From assembly GCF_002770725.1 (NCBI RefSeq), contig NZ_NQVN01000007.1, forward strand, positions 62,001 through 126,000: 64,000 nt of DNA. Direction: 5' to 3'. Of this stretch, positions 19,564 to 28,179 are shown one piece after another; positions within the stretch are counted from its first letter, which is position 1; each line of letters starts with the position of its first letter. The position numbers and the translations under genes are program-made. The notes beneath the pieces were generated by a model. It did no database searches, had not been told where the DNA came from, and saw only the letters and a list, made by a program, of their open reading frames with translations. Source of the stretch: Pleomorphomonas carboxyditropha (GTDB lineage: Bacteria > Pseudomonadota > Alphaproteobacteria > Rhizobiales > Pleomorphomonadaceae).

Positions 19564-20628
19564 ATGTCGGACGACAAGAAGCCGGGCCTCATCGGTCGCT
19601 GGTTCGGCGGCGGGCGCGAAACGCCGCCGCAGACGACGGACGCACAAGACTCATTGCCGGCGGAACCCCTCCCCTTGCCCGAGCCCGTCCCTGCGCCCGA
19701 AAAGGCCCATGCCTCCTGGTTCCAGCGCCTGACGAGCGGCATGTCGCGCTCCTCGCAGGCGATCGGCGGCGGCATCGTCTCCATCTTCACCAAGCGCAAG
19801 CTCGACGCCGACACGCTGGAAGAGCTCGAGGACGTGCTGATTCAGGCCGACCTCGGCGTCGCCGTCGCGTCGGCCATCGCCGACCGCCTGTCGGCCGAAC
19901 GCTACGGCAAGGACATCACCGACGACGAGGTGAAAACCATCCTCGCCGCCGAAGTGGAGAAGGTCCTGGCGCCGGTCGCCGTGCCGTTCGCGCTGAAGGC
20001 CGACAAGGCGCCGCAGGTGGTGCTGGTGGTCGGCGTCAACGGGTCGGGCAAGACCACGACCATCGGCAAGCTCGCCTCCAAGTTCACCGCCGAAGGGCGA
20101 AAGGTGATGCTGGCGGCCGGCGATACCTTCCGCGCCGCCGCCATCGACCAGTTGAAAGTCTGGGCGGGGCGAACCAACGTGCCGATCGTCGCCCGTGGCG
20201 TCGGCGCCGATTCGGCCGGCCTCGCTTTCGACGCGCTGACCCGGGCAAAGGCCGAGGGTATCGACATCCTGATGATCGACACCGCCGGCCGCCTGCAGAA
20301 CAAGGCCGAGCTGATGGCCGAACTCGAAAAGGTCGTCCGCGTCCTGCGCAAGATCGACCCCACGGCGCCGCACGACGTGCTGCTGGTGCTCGATGCCACT
20401 ACCGGCCAGAACGCCGTCTCCCAGGTGGAAGCCTTCGGCCGCACGGCCGGCGTCACCGGCCTCGTCATGACCAAGCTCGACGGGACGGCGCGCGGCGGCA
20501 TCCTCGTCGCCATCGCCGAGAAATTCGGCCTGCCGGTGCACTTCATCGGCGTCGGCGAGGGCATCGACGATCTCGAGCCCTTCGCGGCCCGCGACTTCGC
20601 CCGCGCCATCGCCGGCTTCGGCGACTGA
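19564..20628 (+). CDS. ftsY: Signal recognition particle receptor FtsY
   Basis: A 354-residue SRP-receptor GTPase that docks ribosome-SRP complexes at the membrane. A short acidic and proline-rich A region precedes the N domain (TLEELEDVLIQADLGVAVAS). The G domain has GVNGSGKTTTIGKLA, DTFRAAAIDQL, DTAGRLQNKAELMAEL and TKLDGTARGG. The ATG at 19564 is chosen because the upstream extension overlaps mtaB out of frame. Its partner ffh is 3.5 kb away on the opposite strand. Confidence 0.96.
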   Translation: MSDDKKPGLIGRWFGGGRETPPQTTDAQDSLPAEPLPLPEPVPAPEKAHASWFQRLTSGMSRSSQAIGGGIVSIFTKRKLDADTLEELEDVLIQADLGVAVASAIADRLSAERYGKDITDDEVKTILAAEVEKVLAPVAVPFALKADKAPQVVLVVGVNGSGKTTTIGKLASKFTAEGRKVMLAAGDTFRAAAIDQLKVWAGRTNVPIVARGVGADSAGLAFDALTRAKAEGIDILMIDTAGRLQNKAELMAELEKVVRVLRKIDPTAPHDVLLVLDATTGQNAVSQVEAFGRTAGVTGLVMTKLDGTARGGILVAIAEKFGLPVHFIGVGEGIDDLEPFAARDFARAIAGFGD

Positions 20629-20759
20629 CCATACCCCTAAACGGCTAGCCCTTCCCCGCACCTCTCCGGATTGCCGGCCACCGGCGAAGTCGCTATGTGT
20701 GCAGTCTGGAATACGTCAAAGCCGCGACTGGCGCCCGCCGCCTACGCCCCGAGGCAAGC

Positions 20760-21491
20760 ATGTCCTTCGCCGATCTGGCCAATCCTAGCCGTTTTCTGGC
20801 TTTTGCCGGCCGCCTGATCCCCTGGCTCGCCGGTCTCACCCTCGTGCTGTTTGTCGCCGGACTTGCCCTCGTGGCCGGTTCGCCGGCCGATTATCTGCAG
20901 GGCGAGACCGTCCGCATCATGTATATCCACGTGCCGGCCGCCTGGCTCTCCATGCTGACCTACGCCATCATGGCGGTGTCGGCGCTCGGCACGCTGGTCT
21001 GGCGGCACCCGCTCGCCGACGTCGCCGCCCGGGCCGCGGCGCCGATCGGCGCCACCTTCACGGCGCTGGCCCTCGTCACCGGCTCGCTGTGGGGCCGGCC
21101 GATGTGGGGCAGCACCTATTGGGAATGGGATGCCCGCCTGACCTCGGTGCTGGTGCTGTTCATCATGTATCTCGGCCTCATCGCCCTCTGGCGCACCATC
21201 GAGGATCCGACGCGTGGCGCCCGCGCCGCCGCCATTCTGATCCTGGTCGGCACCGTCAATCTGCCGATCATCAAGTTCTCGGTCGACTGGTGGAATACGC
21301 TGCATCAGCCAGCCTCCGTGTTCCGCGTCGGCGGCCCGACCATCGACGCCACCATGCTGCTGCCGCTCGCCGCCATGGCGCTCGCCTTCACCGCCCTTCT
21401 TTTCACGCTGCATATGGCCGCCATGCGCAACGAGATCCTGCGCCGGCGCATCCGCGCCCTCGGCCTTACCGCCGCCGGAGCCGTCCGATGA
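20760..21491 (+). CDS. ccmC: Heme exporter protein CcmC
   Basis: A 243-residue integral membrane protein that helps load heme onto CcmE for cytochrome c maturation. Six hydrophobic segments are visible. The tryptophan-rich signature is intact in the stretch GSLWGRPMWGSTYWEWDARL, and HVPAAWLSM supplies a conserved periplasmic histidine. The ATG at 20760 gives the usual family N-terminus. It overlaps ccmD by ATGA and starts a ccmCDG operon 131 bases after ftsY; ccmA and ccmB are not in the window. Confidence 0.94.
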   Translation: MSFADLANPSRFLAFAGRLIPWLAGLTLVLFVAGLALVAGSPADYLQGETVRIMYIHVPAAWLSMLTYAIMAVSALGTLVWRHPLADVAARAAAPIGATFTALALVTGSLWGRPMWGSTYWEWDARLTSVLVLFIMYLGLIALWRTIEDPTRGARAAAILILVGTVNLPIIKFSVDWWNTLHQPASVFRVGGPTIDATMLLPLAAMALAFTALLFTLHMAAMRNEILRRRIRALGLTAAGAVR

Positions 21492-21700
21492 TCGCCGCCC
21501 TCGGTCCCTACGCCCATTTCATCCTGCTGAGCTACGCGGCGGCGGCGCTCGCCGCCTGCGGCCTGACGCTTTGGGTCATCCTCGATCACCGCCAGCTCAG
21601 GAACACGCTTGCCGCGCTCGAAGCGCGGGGGCTGACGCGCCGCTCGGCGCGCGCCGCCGCTCGCCTGGCATCCGAAACACCCCTGGAGACCCGGGCGTGA
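21488..21700 (+). CDS. ccmD: Heme exporter protein CcmD
   Basis: A 70-residue small membrane protein. It has one transmembrane helix (about residues 10-32, ILLSYAAAALAACGLTLWVIL) followed by a basic cytoplasmic tail starting DHRQL, the usual CcmD layout. CcmD helps release holo-CcmE from the CcmABC complex. It overlaps ccmC by ATGA and ccmG by GTGA, so all three are translationally coupled. Its short length is normal. Confidence 0.88.
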   Translation: MIAALGPYAHFILLSYAAAALAACGLTLWVILDHRQLRNTLAALEARGLTRRSARAAARLASETPLETRA

Positions 21701-22281
21701 GCAAGCCGTCGCGCCGTCGTGCGAGCCTGCTCGCGCTCATTCCGCTTGCTCTCTTCGTGGCGCTCGCCGTCCTGTTCTATGCACGGCTTGGCGCCGGCGA
21801 TCCATCGGAAGTGCCCTCGGCGCTGATCGGCAAGCCGGTGCCTGATTTCCATCTCGAAGGCGTCGCCGGCCTGATGCGGGACGGCGCGCCGGTTCCCGGC
21901 CTTTCGGCGGCCGATCTCGCGCAGGGCGTTTCCGTCGTCAACGTCTTTGCCAGTTGGTGCGGGCCCTGCCGCGCCGAGCATCCGCTGCTGGCCGACCTCG
22001 CCAAGGACCAGCGGATTCGCCTCTACGGCCTCAATTACAAGGATGGCGACGACCAGGCGCTGCGTTTCCTCAACGGCCTCGGCAATCCCTATGCCGCCAT
22101 CGGCGCCGACCGGAACGGCCGCGTCGGTATCGACTGGGGTGTCTACGGCGTGCCGGAGACCTTCGTGGTGGCGGGCGGCCGCATCGCCGCCAAGCTGGTC
22201 GGCCCTCTCACGCCGGAACGGATTTCCGGCGAATTGATGCCGGCGATCGACAAGGCCGTCGCCGCTCAGGCGGCGCTGTAA
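21697..22281 (+). CDS. ccmG: Cytochrome c biogenesis thioredoxin CcmG/DsbE
   Basis: A 194-residue membrane-anchored periplasmic thioredoxin that reduces apocytochrome c. It has an N-terminal anchor (LLALIPLALFVALAVLFYARL), the DsbE-type PVPDFHLEGV, the active site FASWCGPCRAEHP and the cis-proline loop YGVPETFVV. The GTG start overlaps the ccmD stop. Its 3' end overlaps the convergent yggS gene by 16 bases, an unusually tight tail-to-tail arrangement. Confidence 0.93.
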   Translation: MSKPSRRRASLLALIPLALFVALAVLFYARLGAGDPSEVPSALIGKPVPDFHLEGVAGLMRDGAPVPGLSAADLAQGVSVVNVFASWCGPCRAEHPLLADLAKDQRIRLYGLNYKDGDDQALRFLNGLGNPYAAIGADRNGRVGIDWGVYGVPETFVVAGGRIAAKLVGPLTPERISGELMPAIDKAVAAQAAL

Positions 22282-22940
22282 TCCCGATAGCCGAAGATGG
22301 CGCTGCCGACGCGCACGTGCGTCGCGCCCTGGCCGATCGCCGTTTCGTAATCCGACGACATGCCCATCGAACGGAAGGCGACCCCGGCCCGCCGTGCCAG
22401 TTCGTCGAGCAGCGCGAAATGCGGCGCCGGCGGATCGCCGACCGGCGGAATGCACATCAGCCCGGCGATGGAAAGCCCGTGCACCTCGCGGCAGCGCTTC
22501 ACGAAGTCCACCGTCTCGCGCGGGGCGACGCCGGCCTTCTGCGGCTCCTCGCCGGTATTGACCTGAACAAGCAGCTTCGGAAAACGGCCCTGAGCCTGCA
22601 TTTCCCTGGCAAGCGCGGCGGCGATCTTCTCCCGGTCGACGGTATGAATGACGTCGAACAGCGCCACCGCCTCGTGCGTCTTGTTCGATTGCAGCGGCCC
22701 GATCAGATGCAGCTCCAGGGCCGGGAAGTCCGCCTTCACCGCCGGGAACTTGGCCGCCGCCTCCTGCACGCGGTTCTCGCCGAAAACGAGCTGTCCGGCG
22801 GCGATGGCCGTGCGGACGTCGGCTTCGGGAAAGGTCTTGGAGACGGCGATCAGCGTCACGGAGCCGGCCGGCCGGCCGGCCTCCTCCTCGGCGCCCTCGA
22901 TCGCCGCCCGCACGCGTCCAAGCGCTTCGGAAATGCTCAT
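22266..22940 (-). CDS. YggS-family PLP homeostasis protein
   Basis: A 224-residue single-domain PLP-binding protein of the YggS/PROSC family, which buffers pyridoxal phosphate and has no known catalytic activity. It carries the PLP lysine in LIAVSKTFP, the FGENRVQEAAAKF motif, HLIGPLQSNKTHEAV and the C-terminal GMSSDYETAIGQGATHVRVGSAIFG. The ATG at 22940 has GGGGGAAAGC just upstream; an ATG four codons earlier is possible. It is opposite in direction to the ccm genes. Confidence 0.92.
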   Translation of the reverse strand: MSISEALGRVRAAIEGAEEEAGRPAGSVTLIAVSKTFPEADVRTAIAAGQLVFGENRVQEAAAKFPAVKADFPALELHLIGPLQSNKTHEAVALFDVIHTVDREKIAAALAREMQAQGRFPKLLVQVNTGEEPQKAGVAPRETVDFVKRCREVHGLSIAGLMCIPPVGDPPAPHFALLDELARRAGVAFRSMGMSSDYETAIGQGATHVRVGSAIFGYRDYSAA

Positions 22941-23139
22941 GCTTTCCCCCATGCTCCGTCGAGGTCGACCAGGCCGGCGCCGACCTGTCGTGCCTGTCTT
23001 TGGCGTCGCCGGCCGTCTTGTCAAGACGACGGAAGAAGCTCCACCTTGTTTCGCCATGTTCTGGTCTTTAAGTGAAGAAGATCGTTTGCCGAAACGTCCC
23101 GCACCGGCGCGGGAGGCGACAAGGGAAAAGGTGCTTGCG

Positions 23140-23811
23140 ATGTTTCAAACCCTGAGGATGGGTCGCCGCGCGTTTCTGAACGGCGTCGGCGCCGCCGGCC
23201 TGACGCTGGCGCTGGCCGCCGCGGCCATGCCCGTTGCGGTGACGAGTGCGGCCGCCAAGCCCAACCTTGCCAACCTCTCGCCCGAGCAACTCGCCACGGT
23301 GCAGGCGGTCAACCGCTATTTCAACTCGATCACCACCTTCGAAGGCAAATTCCTGCAGACGGCGCCCGACGGCGGCGAGACCACCGGCTATTTCGTCATC
23401 GACCGGCCCGGCAAGATGCGCTTCCGCTACTATCCGCCGGCCCAGCTCGACATCACCGTCGATGGCCGGACGGTGGCCGTCGACGACAAGGCGATGCAGT
23501 CGCAAACGCTCTACCTTCTGTCGGAGACGCCATTGCGTTTCCTGCTCGACAAAAACATCAACCTGCTCGAGGAAGCCGTCGTGCAGTCGGTCAGCGCCGA
23601 TTCCGACTTCATCGTCATTCGCCTGCAGGACCCCGGAACCTTCGTCACCAACCACCTGACGCTTTATTTCGACGCCCGCACCACCGAACTGAAGCAGTGG
23701 ACGGTGACCGACGATCAGGGATTGGATACGACGGTCGCCATCTACGAGACCAAGATCGGCAATGCCACCAATCCCGAGTGGTTCCAGATCAACTACTCGA
23801 AATACAAATGA
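23140..23811 (+). CDS. lolA: Outer-membrane lipoprotein carrier LolA family protein
   Basis: A 223-residue periplasmic LolA-type chaperone that carries lipoproteins to the outer membrane. The mature part has the half-barrel elements YFNSITTFEGKFLQ, GYFVIDRPGKMRFRYYPP, LRFLLDKNINL and the C-terminal GLDTTVAIYETKIG. The leader includes MGRRAFLNG followed by a long alanine-rich hydrophobic stretch and an AAAKP end, so it looks like a twin-arginine (Tat) signal, which is unusual for LolA. GTG at 23131 is an alternative start with a better-placed ribosome-binding site. It precedes yciB by 23 bases. Confidence 0.88.
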   Translation: MFQTLRMGRRAFLNGVGAAGLTLALAAAAMPVAVTSAAAKPNLANLSPEQLATVQAVNRYFNSITTFEGKFLQTAPDGGETTGYFVIDRPGKMRFRYYPPAQLDITVDGRTVAVDDKAMQSQTLYLLSETPLRFLLDKNINLLEEAVVQSVSADSDFIVIRLQDPGTFVTNHLTLYFDARTTELKQWTVTDDQGLDTTVAIYETKIGNATNPEWFQINYSKYK

Positions 23812-23834
23812 TGGCTGTCCGCCAGGAGTGATCG

Positions 23835-24431
23835 ATGACCGACGTGCCCGCCGCAGGCCGCAAGGCCGAGAACCCCTGGCTCAAGCTCGGGCTGGAACTC
23901 GGACCGCTTCTCGTCTTCTTCTTCGCCAACGGCCGCTTCGGCATCTTCATCGCCACCGGCGCGTTCATGGCGGCGATGGCGGTGGCGCTGGTAGCGTCCT
24001 GGATGATCAACCGGCGTCTCGCCATCATGCCGCTGGTCACCGGCATCGTCGTCGCCATCTTCGGCACGCTGACGCTGGTGCTGCATGACGACACCTTCAT
24101 CAAGATGAAGCCCACCATCGTCAACAGCCTGTTCGGCGGCGTGCTCCTGGGCGGCCTCTTGTTCGGCAAGACGCTGCTCGGCTACGTTTTCGACGGCGCC
24201 TTCCATCTCGACGAAGCCGGTTGGCGCAAGCTGACCATCCGCTGGGGCCTGTTCTTCTTCCTGCTCGCCGTCCTCAACGAGGCGATCTGGCGCACCCAGA
24301 CGACCGAATTCTGGGTCGCCTTCAAGGTCTGGGGCATCATGCCGCTGACGCTGCTGTTTTCGATCGCCCAACTGCCGCTTCTGTCGCGCCACGCCGTCGA
24401 ACAGCCGGTCCTGCCGAAGGATGCCGCATGA
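23835..24431 (+). CDS. yciB: Inner-membrane protein YciB / septation protein A
   Basis: A 198-residue membrane protein with five or six hydrophobic helices. Family motifs [15 protein letters not shown] near residue 18, [26 protein letters not shown] and [20 protein letters not shown] are present. YciB proteins affect cell envelope and septation in enterobacteria; the molecular role is unclear. In many alphaproteobacteria it lies close to ftsY and the ccm genes, as here. It overlaps the next gene by ATGA. Confidence 0.93.
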   Translation: MTDVPAAGRKAENPWLKLGLELGPLLVFFFANGRFGIFIATGAFMAAMAVALVASWMINRRLAIMPLVTGIVVAIFGTLTLVLHDDTFIKMKPTIVNSLFGGVLLGGLLFGKTLLGYVFDGAFHLDEAGWRKLTIRWGLFFFLLAVLNEAIWRTQTTEFWVAFKVWGIMPLTLLFSIAQLPLLSRHAVEQPVLPKDAA

Positions 24432-24826
24432 ATCGGACGATCGCCGGCGTGGCGCTGCTGGTCGCCGACTATGACGAGGCGATCGCATTCTATGTCGGCA
24501 AGCTCGGCTTTTCGCTGCTCGACGATACGCCGCTCGGCGATGGCAAGCGCTGGGTGCGGGTCGGTCCGGCCGGCGGCGCCACCGCCCTGTTGCTCGCCCG
24601 CGCCGATGATCCGGACCAGGCGGCGCATATCGGCGACCAGACGGGTGGCCGCGTCTTCCTCTTCCTCGAAACCGACGACTTCGCCCGCGATCACGCGCTG
24701 TTTTCGCAGCGGGACGTCCGCTTCCTCGAAAAGCCGCGCTTCGAGGCCTACGGCACCGTCGCCGTGTTCGAGGATCTCTACGGCAACCGCTGGGATCTCA
24801 TCGAGCCCAAGCGAGCCGGCCCATAA
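24428..24826 (+). CDS. VOC (glyoxalase-fold) family protein
   Basis: A 132-residue protein with the vicinal-oxygen-chelate fold. The first beta-alpha-beta module is [29 protein letters not shown] and the second is [17 protein letters not shown]. The final glutamate matches a usual metal ligand; the first-module ligand position after AGVAL is not a clear histidine. Members include glyoxalases, dioxygenases and resistance proteins, and no specific reaction can be assigned. It is coupled to yciB by an ATGA overlap. Confidence 0.85.
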   Translation: MNRTIAGVALLVADYDEAIAFYVGKLGFSLLDDTPLGDGKRWVRVGPAGGATALLLARADDPDQAAHIGDQTGGRVFLFLETDDFARDHALFSQRDVRFLEKPRFEAYGTVAVFEDLYGNRWDLIEPKRAGP

Positions 24827-24885
24827 CTCCCTCCCCGTTGTGACCACGCGGATCCGAAGGGCTGGATCAATTCCGGCCTTTGGGT

Positions 24886-24982
24886 CTAGATCGTCGTGCG
24901 TCCCGACGGACGCACGACGATCTAGTTCTTTGTTGTCGCATCGGATTTTCCGAAAACCGAATTCCACTTTTCGGTCCGATGC
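24886..24982. repeat. Dispersed palindromic repeat with two long hairpins
   Basis: Two hairpins sit in the gap after the VOC gene. The first has a perfect 18-bp stem (24886-24903 with 24908-24925) and a 4-base loop. The second has outer arms GCATCGGA (24938-24945) and TCCGATGC (24975-24982) and inner arms CCGAAAA/TTTTCGG. The second hairpin's sequence is one I recognise from many Rhizobiales intergenic regions. The element fills about half of the 200-base gap before the lyase gene. Confidence 0.75.
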
Positions 24983-25026
24983 TCTAGTGTCGCCCGATCC
25001 GTTTCCACGATAAGGACTTTTTCTTC

Positions 25027-26175
25027 ATGGCCGGCCACGACTTCGACACCGTCATCGACCGACGGCAGGTACCCACCTCCAAATGGGACCGCTATCCGGA
25101 GGATGTGCTGCCGATGTGGGTGGCCGACATGGACTTCCCGGTGGCCGAGCCCATCGCCGCCGCCTTGCGCGATCGCCTCGACCACCCGGTGTTCGGCTAT
25201 GGCGGCCCCGGCCCGGCGACGCTACGCGACCTGATCGCCGCCGACATGCAGGATCTCTACGGCTGGTCCATATCGCCGGCCGACGTGGTGTTCCTGCCCG
25301 GCGTGGTGCCCGGCTTCAATCAGGCGCTCAAGGCCTTCACCCGGCCCGGCGACCGCCTGGTCGTGGAGACGCCGGTCTATCCGCCGATCCTCGCCGCTGC
25401 CGGCCACTGGGAACTGACCCGCGTCGACGTACAAGTGCGGCCGGTCCCGGAAGGCTCGGCCGTCGATCTCGACCGGCTGACCGGCGCGCTGGTCGAGGCA
25501 AAAGCCTTCCTGCTGTGCAATCCGCACAATCCCACCGGCCGGACGCGGACGCGCGCCGAACTCGAGGCGATCGCCAAGGCCTGCCTGGCGTCGGGCGCAG
25601 TGATCATTTCGGACGAGATTCATTGCGACATCGTCTACGGCGGCAAGACGCACGTGCCGATCGCCGCGCTGTCGCCGGAGATCGCCCGCCGCACCATCAC
25701 GCTGATGGCCGCCAGCAAGACCTACAACATCGCCGGCCTGAAGACGGCCTATGCCATCATTCCCGACGCCGACCTGCGCCGCCGCTTCGTCGCCGCCAAT
25801 CTCGGCATGAGCGAGGGAGCCAACGTGCTCGGCCTCGTCGCCACCGAGGCAGCGCTCAGGCATGGCCGACCGTGGAAAGAGGCGCTTCTCTCCTATCTCG
25901 AAGCCAATCGGGACCATCTGGTCGGCCGCCTCAGCCAGGAAATTCCGGAAATCCGCATCAATGCGCCGGAGGCGACCTACCTCGCCTGGCTCGATTGCTC
26001 GGCTCTCGAGCTTGGCGATGCCTACCGCTTCTTCCTCGACAAGGGGAAGGTCGCCTTCAATCCCGGCCCCAGCTTCGGTGGAGACGTCCAGCACGTCCGC
26101 CTCAATTTCGGCTGTCCACGCACCCTGCTCGACGAGGGTATCGATCGCATGGTGAAGGCGCTATCGCAACGCTAA
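25027..26175 (+). CDS. PatB/MalY-family PLP-dependent lyase (cystathionine beta-lyase-like)
   Basis: A 382-residue fold-type I PLP enzyme. It shows the PatB-type opening (DFDTVIDRRQVPTSKW, VLPMWVADMDFPVAEPI), NPHNPTGRT, ISDEIHCDIVYGG with the PLP-binding aspartate, and the PLP lysine in MAASKTYNIAGLK near residue 230. C-S lyases of this group cleave cystathionine or cysteine conjugates to pyruvate, ammonia and a thiol. Whether this one serves methionine synthesis is not shown by its neighbours. It is followed by a hairpin terminator. Confidence 0.9.
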   Translation: MAGHDFDTVIDRRQVPTSKWDRYPEDVLPMWVADMDFPVAEPIAAALRDRLDHPVFGYGGPGPATLRDLIAADMQDLYGWSISPADVVFLPGVVPGFNQALKAFTRPGDRLVVETPVYPPILAAAGHWELTRVDVQVRPVPEGSAVDLDRLTGALVEAKAFLLCNPHNPTGRTRTRAELEAIAKACLASGAVIISDEIHCDIVYGGKTHVPIAALSPEIARRTITLMAASKTYNIAGLKTAYAIIPDADLRRRFVAANLGMSEGANVLGLVATEAALRHGRPWKEALLSYLEANRDHLVGRLSQEIPEIRINAPEATYLAWLDCSALELGDAYRFFLDKGKVAFNPGPSFGGDVQHVRLNFGCPRTLLDEGIDRMVKALSQR

Positions 26176-26184
26176 CGGTCTATG

Positions 26185-26205
26185 ACGGCTCACCGAAGCC
26201 GTTTT
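26185..26205 (+). terminator. Short terminator after the PatB-type lyase gene
   Basis: A 6-bp stem ACGGCT/AGCCGT (26185-26190 with 26197-26202) with a 6-base loop is followed by TTT, ten bases past the stop codon. The stem is short, and an AT-rich stretch follows further on. Confidence 0.5.
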
Positions 26206-26291
26206 CAAGAGAACGATCGCTATCTATTTGATTTACAAATTAAATTTTCGGTTCTTTATAAAGACGAAGCTGAAAACGGCTCCGAAATGAC

Positions 26292-26321
26292 AACGCCCCG
26301 GTAAAGATTTGCCGGGGCGTT
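26292..26321. terminator. Terminator between the lyase gene and parB
   Basis: A perfect 10-bp stem (26292-26301 with 26312-26321) with a 10-base loop. It lies 41 bases past the parB stop on the minus strand and also downstream of the lyase gene on the plus strand. A short TTTCGTTT tail follows on the plus strand. Confidence 0.65.
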
Positions 26322-26362
26322 TCGTTTGCGACTCTTTCGGCGGCGAATCGAATCCGGCGGCC

Positions 26363-27247
26363 TCAGGATTCCAGCCGGCGGACGATGTCGTCGAGCTGGT
26401 CGAGCGTGCCATAGCGGAGCCGCACCTCGCCGGAACCGTTGGGTTTGTGGCGGATCTCGACGGCAAATCCCAGCGCGTCGGACAGACGTTTCTCAAGCGC
26501 GCGGGTATCCGCGTCCTTGTCGGGCTTTGCCAGCTTGGCCCGGCCATGCGGCTCGGAAATGGTCGCCTGCGCCAGCGTCTCGGCCGACCGCACCGTCAAC
26601 CCTTCCTCGACGATGCGCTTGGCCAGCGCCGCCGGGTCGGGCGCGGCGATCAGCGCGCGTGCGTGGCCGGCGGTCAGCGCCCCGTCGTTGAGATATTGCT
26701 TCACCGGTTCCGGCAGCTTCAGGAGGCGCAGCGTATTGGCGACATGGCTGCGGCTCTTGCCGATCACCGCGGCGAGATCGTTCTGCGTATACTCGAATTC
26801 CTGGATGAGCTGGTCGTAGCCCATCGCCTCCTCCAGCGGGTTGAGATCCTGGCGCTGGACGTTTTCGATGATGGCGATCTCCATCGCCTCGCGGTCGGTG
26901 ACGTCCTGGATGATGACGGGAATCTCGTGCTGGCCCGCCTTCTGCGCCGCGCGCCAGCGCCGCTCGCCGGCGATCAGCTCGTAGCCATTGCCGCCGTTCG
27001 GCGCCGGCCGCACCACCACCGGCTGGATCATGCCGTGCTGGCGGATCGAGCCGGCAAGCTCTTCCAGATCCTCTTCCTTGAACAGCCGGCGCGGGTTCTT
27101 GGGATTGGCCTTGATGAGGTCGATCGCCACCTTGCGGATGCCCCGCACCCGCTCCACCACCTCGAACTCGGAGCTGGCGTCGCCGATCAGCGCCGCCAGT
27201 CCCCGGCCGAGCCGCCGCCGCCCGCTCTCATCGCTGACGCTGCTCAT
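26363..27247 (-). CDS. parB: Chromosome partitioning protein ParB
   Basis: A 294-residue centromere-binding CTPase that loads at parS and slides along DNA. It starts with LGRGLAALIGD, has the CTP-binding GERRWRAAQKAGQ and the IAIIENVQRQDLNPLEEAMGYDQL region, and then the helix-turn-helix VIGKSRSHVANTLRLLKLP. The C-terminal dimerisation domain ends IRHKPNGSGEVRLRYGTLDQLDDIVRRL. It lies downstream of parA on the same strand. Two parS-like sequences occur within 6 kb. Confidence 0.96.
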   Translation of the reverse strand: MSSVSDESGRRRLGRGLAALIGDASSEFEVVERVRGIRKVAIDLIKANPKNPRRLFKEEDLEELAGSIRQHGMIQPVVVRPAPNGGNGYELIAGERRWRAAQKAGQHEIPVIIQDVTDREAMEIAIIENVQRQDLNPLEEAMGYDQLIQEFEYTQNDLAAVIGKSRSHVANTLRLLKLPEPVKQYLNDGALTAGHARALIAAPDPAALAKRIVEEGLTVRSAETLAQATISEPHGRAKLAKPDKDADTRALEKRLSDALGFAVEIRHKPNGSGEVRLRYGTLDQLDDIVRRLES

Positions 27248-27348
27248 GACTTTCCCTTCACCTTCATCGAACCTCCGGCTCCGGGCCTCCGGAAAGAGGT
27301 TTTGAGTTTATGTCGTGCCCATCGCCCTGCTGCGCAGCACAGATCGGT

Positions 27349-28179
27349 TCACGCCGCCACCGCGCGGAAACGCCGCTCGCGCTGGATGATCTCGGAAGCG
27401 AGCTTCAGATAGGCCTGGCTGCCGGTACACTTGAGATCGTAAAGCAGCGCCGGCTTGCCGTAGGATGGCGCTTCGGAAACGCGGACATTGCGCGGAATGA
27501 TCGTCTCGTAAACGGCGTCGCCCATGTTGCTGCGAACATCCTGCACGACCTGGGCGCTGAGGTTGTTGCGGCCGTCATACATGGTGAGCACGATGCCGTG
27601 GATGCCGAGCTCGGGATTGAGGCTGCGCTTGACCTGCTCGACGGTGGACAGAAGCTGCGACAGACCCTCGAGGGCGAAGAACTCGCATTGCAGCGGCACC
27701 AGGATGGAATGCGACGCCGACAGCGCGTTGATGGTCAGGAGATTGAGCGACGGCGGGCAGTCGATCAGCACGTAGGTGAAGCGCTCGCGCCTCGCCATAT
27801 TCTCCACCGCCTCGACATGCCGGGCGATTGCCTTTCTGAGCCGATAGGCGCGGTCGCCCGACCCGGCGATCTCCAGCTCCACGCCGAGATTGTCCAGCGT
27901 CGACGGCGCCACGGTGAGGCGCGGCACCGCCGTCGGCACCAAGGCCTCGCGAAGCTCGGCCTCGCCGATCAGAACGTCATAGGTCGACACCTTGCGCGAC
28001 TTGCGATCGATGCCGAGGCCGGTCGAGGCATTGCCCTGCGGGTCGAGATCGACGATCAGCACCTCTTCGCCGATGGCGGCCAGCGCCGTGCCGAGGTTGA
28101 TGGCCGTCGTGGTCTTGCCCACGCCGCCCTTCTGGTTGGCCAGCGACAAAACGCGGGGACTTTGCGGAAGGCGGTTCAT
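27349..28179 (-). CDS. parA: Chromosome partitioning ATPase ParA
   Basis: A 276-residue deviant-Walker ATPase that positions the ParB-parS complex. The P-loop is ANQKGGVGKTTTAINLG, followed by LIVDLDPQGNASTGLG and VLIDCPPSLNLLTINAL. The chain is the short chromosomal type without an N-terminal DNA-binding extension. The ATG at 28179 overlaps the rsmG stop by ATGA, and the longer open frame upstream is rejected. The gap to parB is 101 bases. Confidence 0.96.
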   Translation of the reverse strand: MNRLPQSPRVLSLANQKGGVGKTTTAINLGTALAAIGEEVLIVDLDPQGNASTGLGIDRKSRKVSTYDVLIGEAELREALVPTAVPRLTVAPSTLDNLGVELEIAGSGDRAYRLRKAIARHVEAVENMARRERFTYVLIDCPPSLNLLTINALSASHSILVPLQCEFFALEGLSQLLSTVEQVKRSLNPELGIHGIVLTMYDGRNNLSAQVVQDVRSNMGDAVYETIIPRNVRVSEAPSYGKPALLYDLKCTGSQAYLKLASEIIQRERRFRAVAA

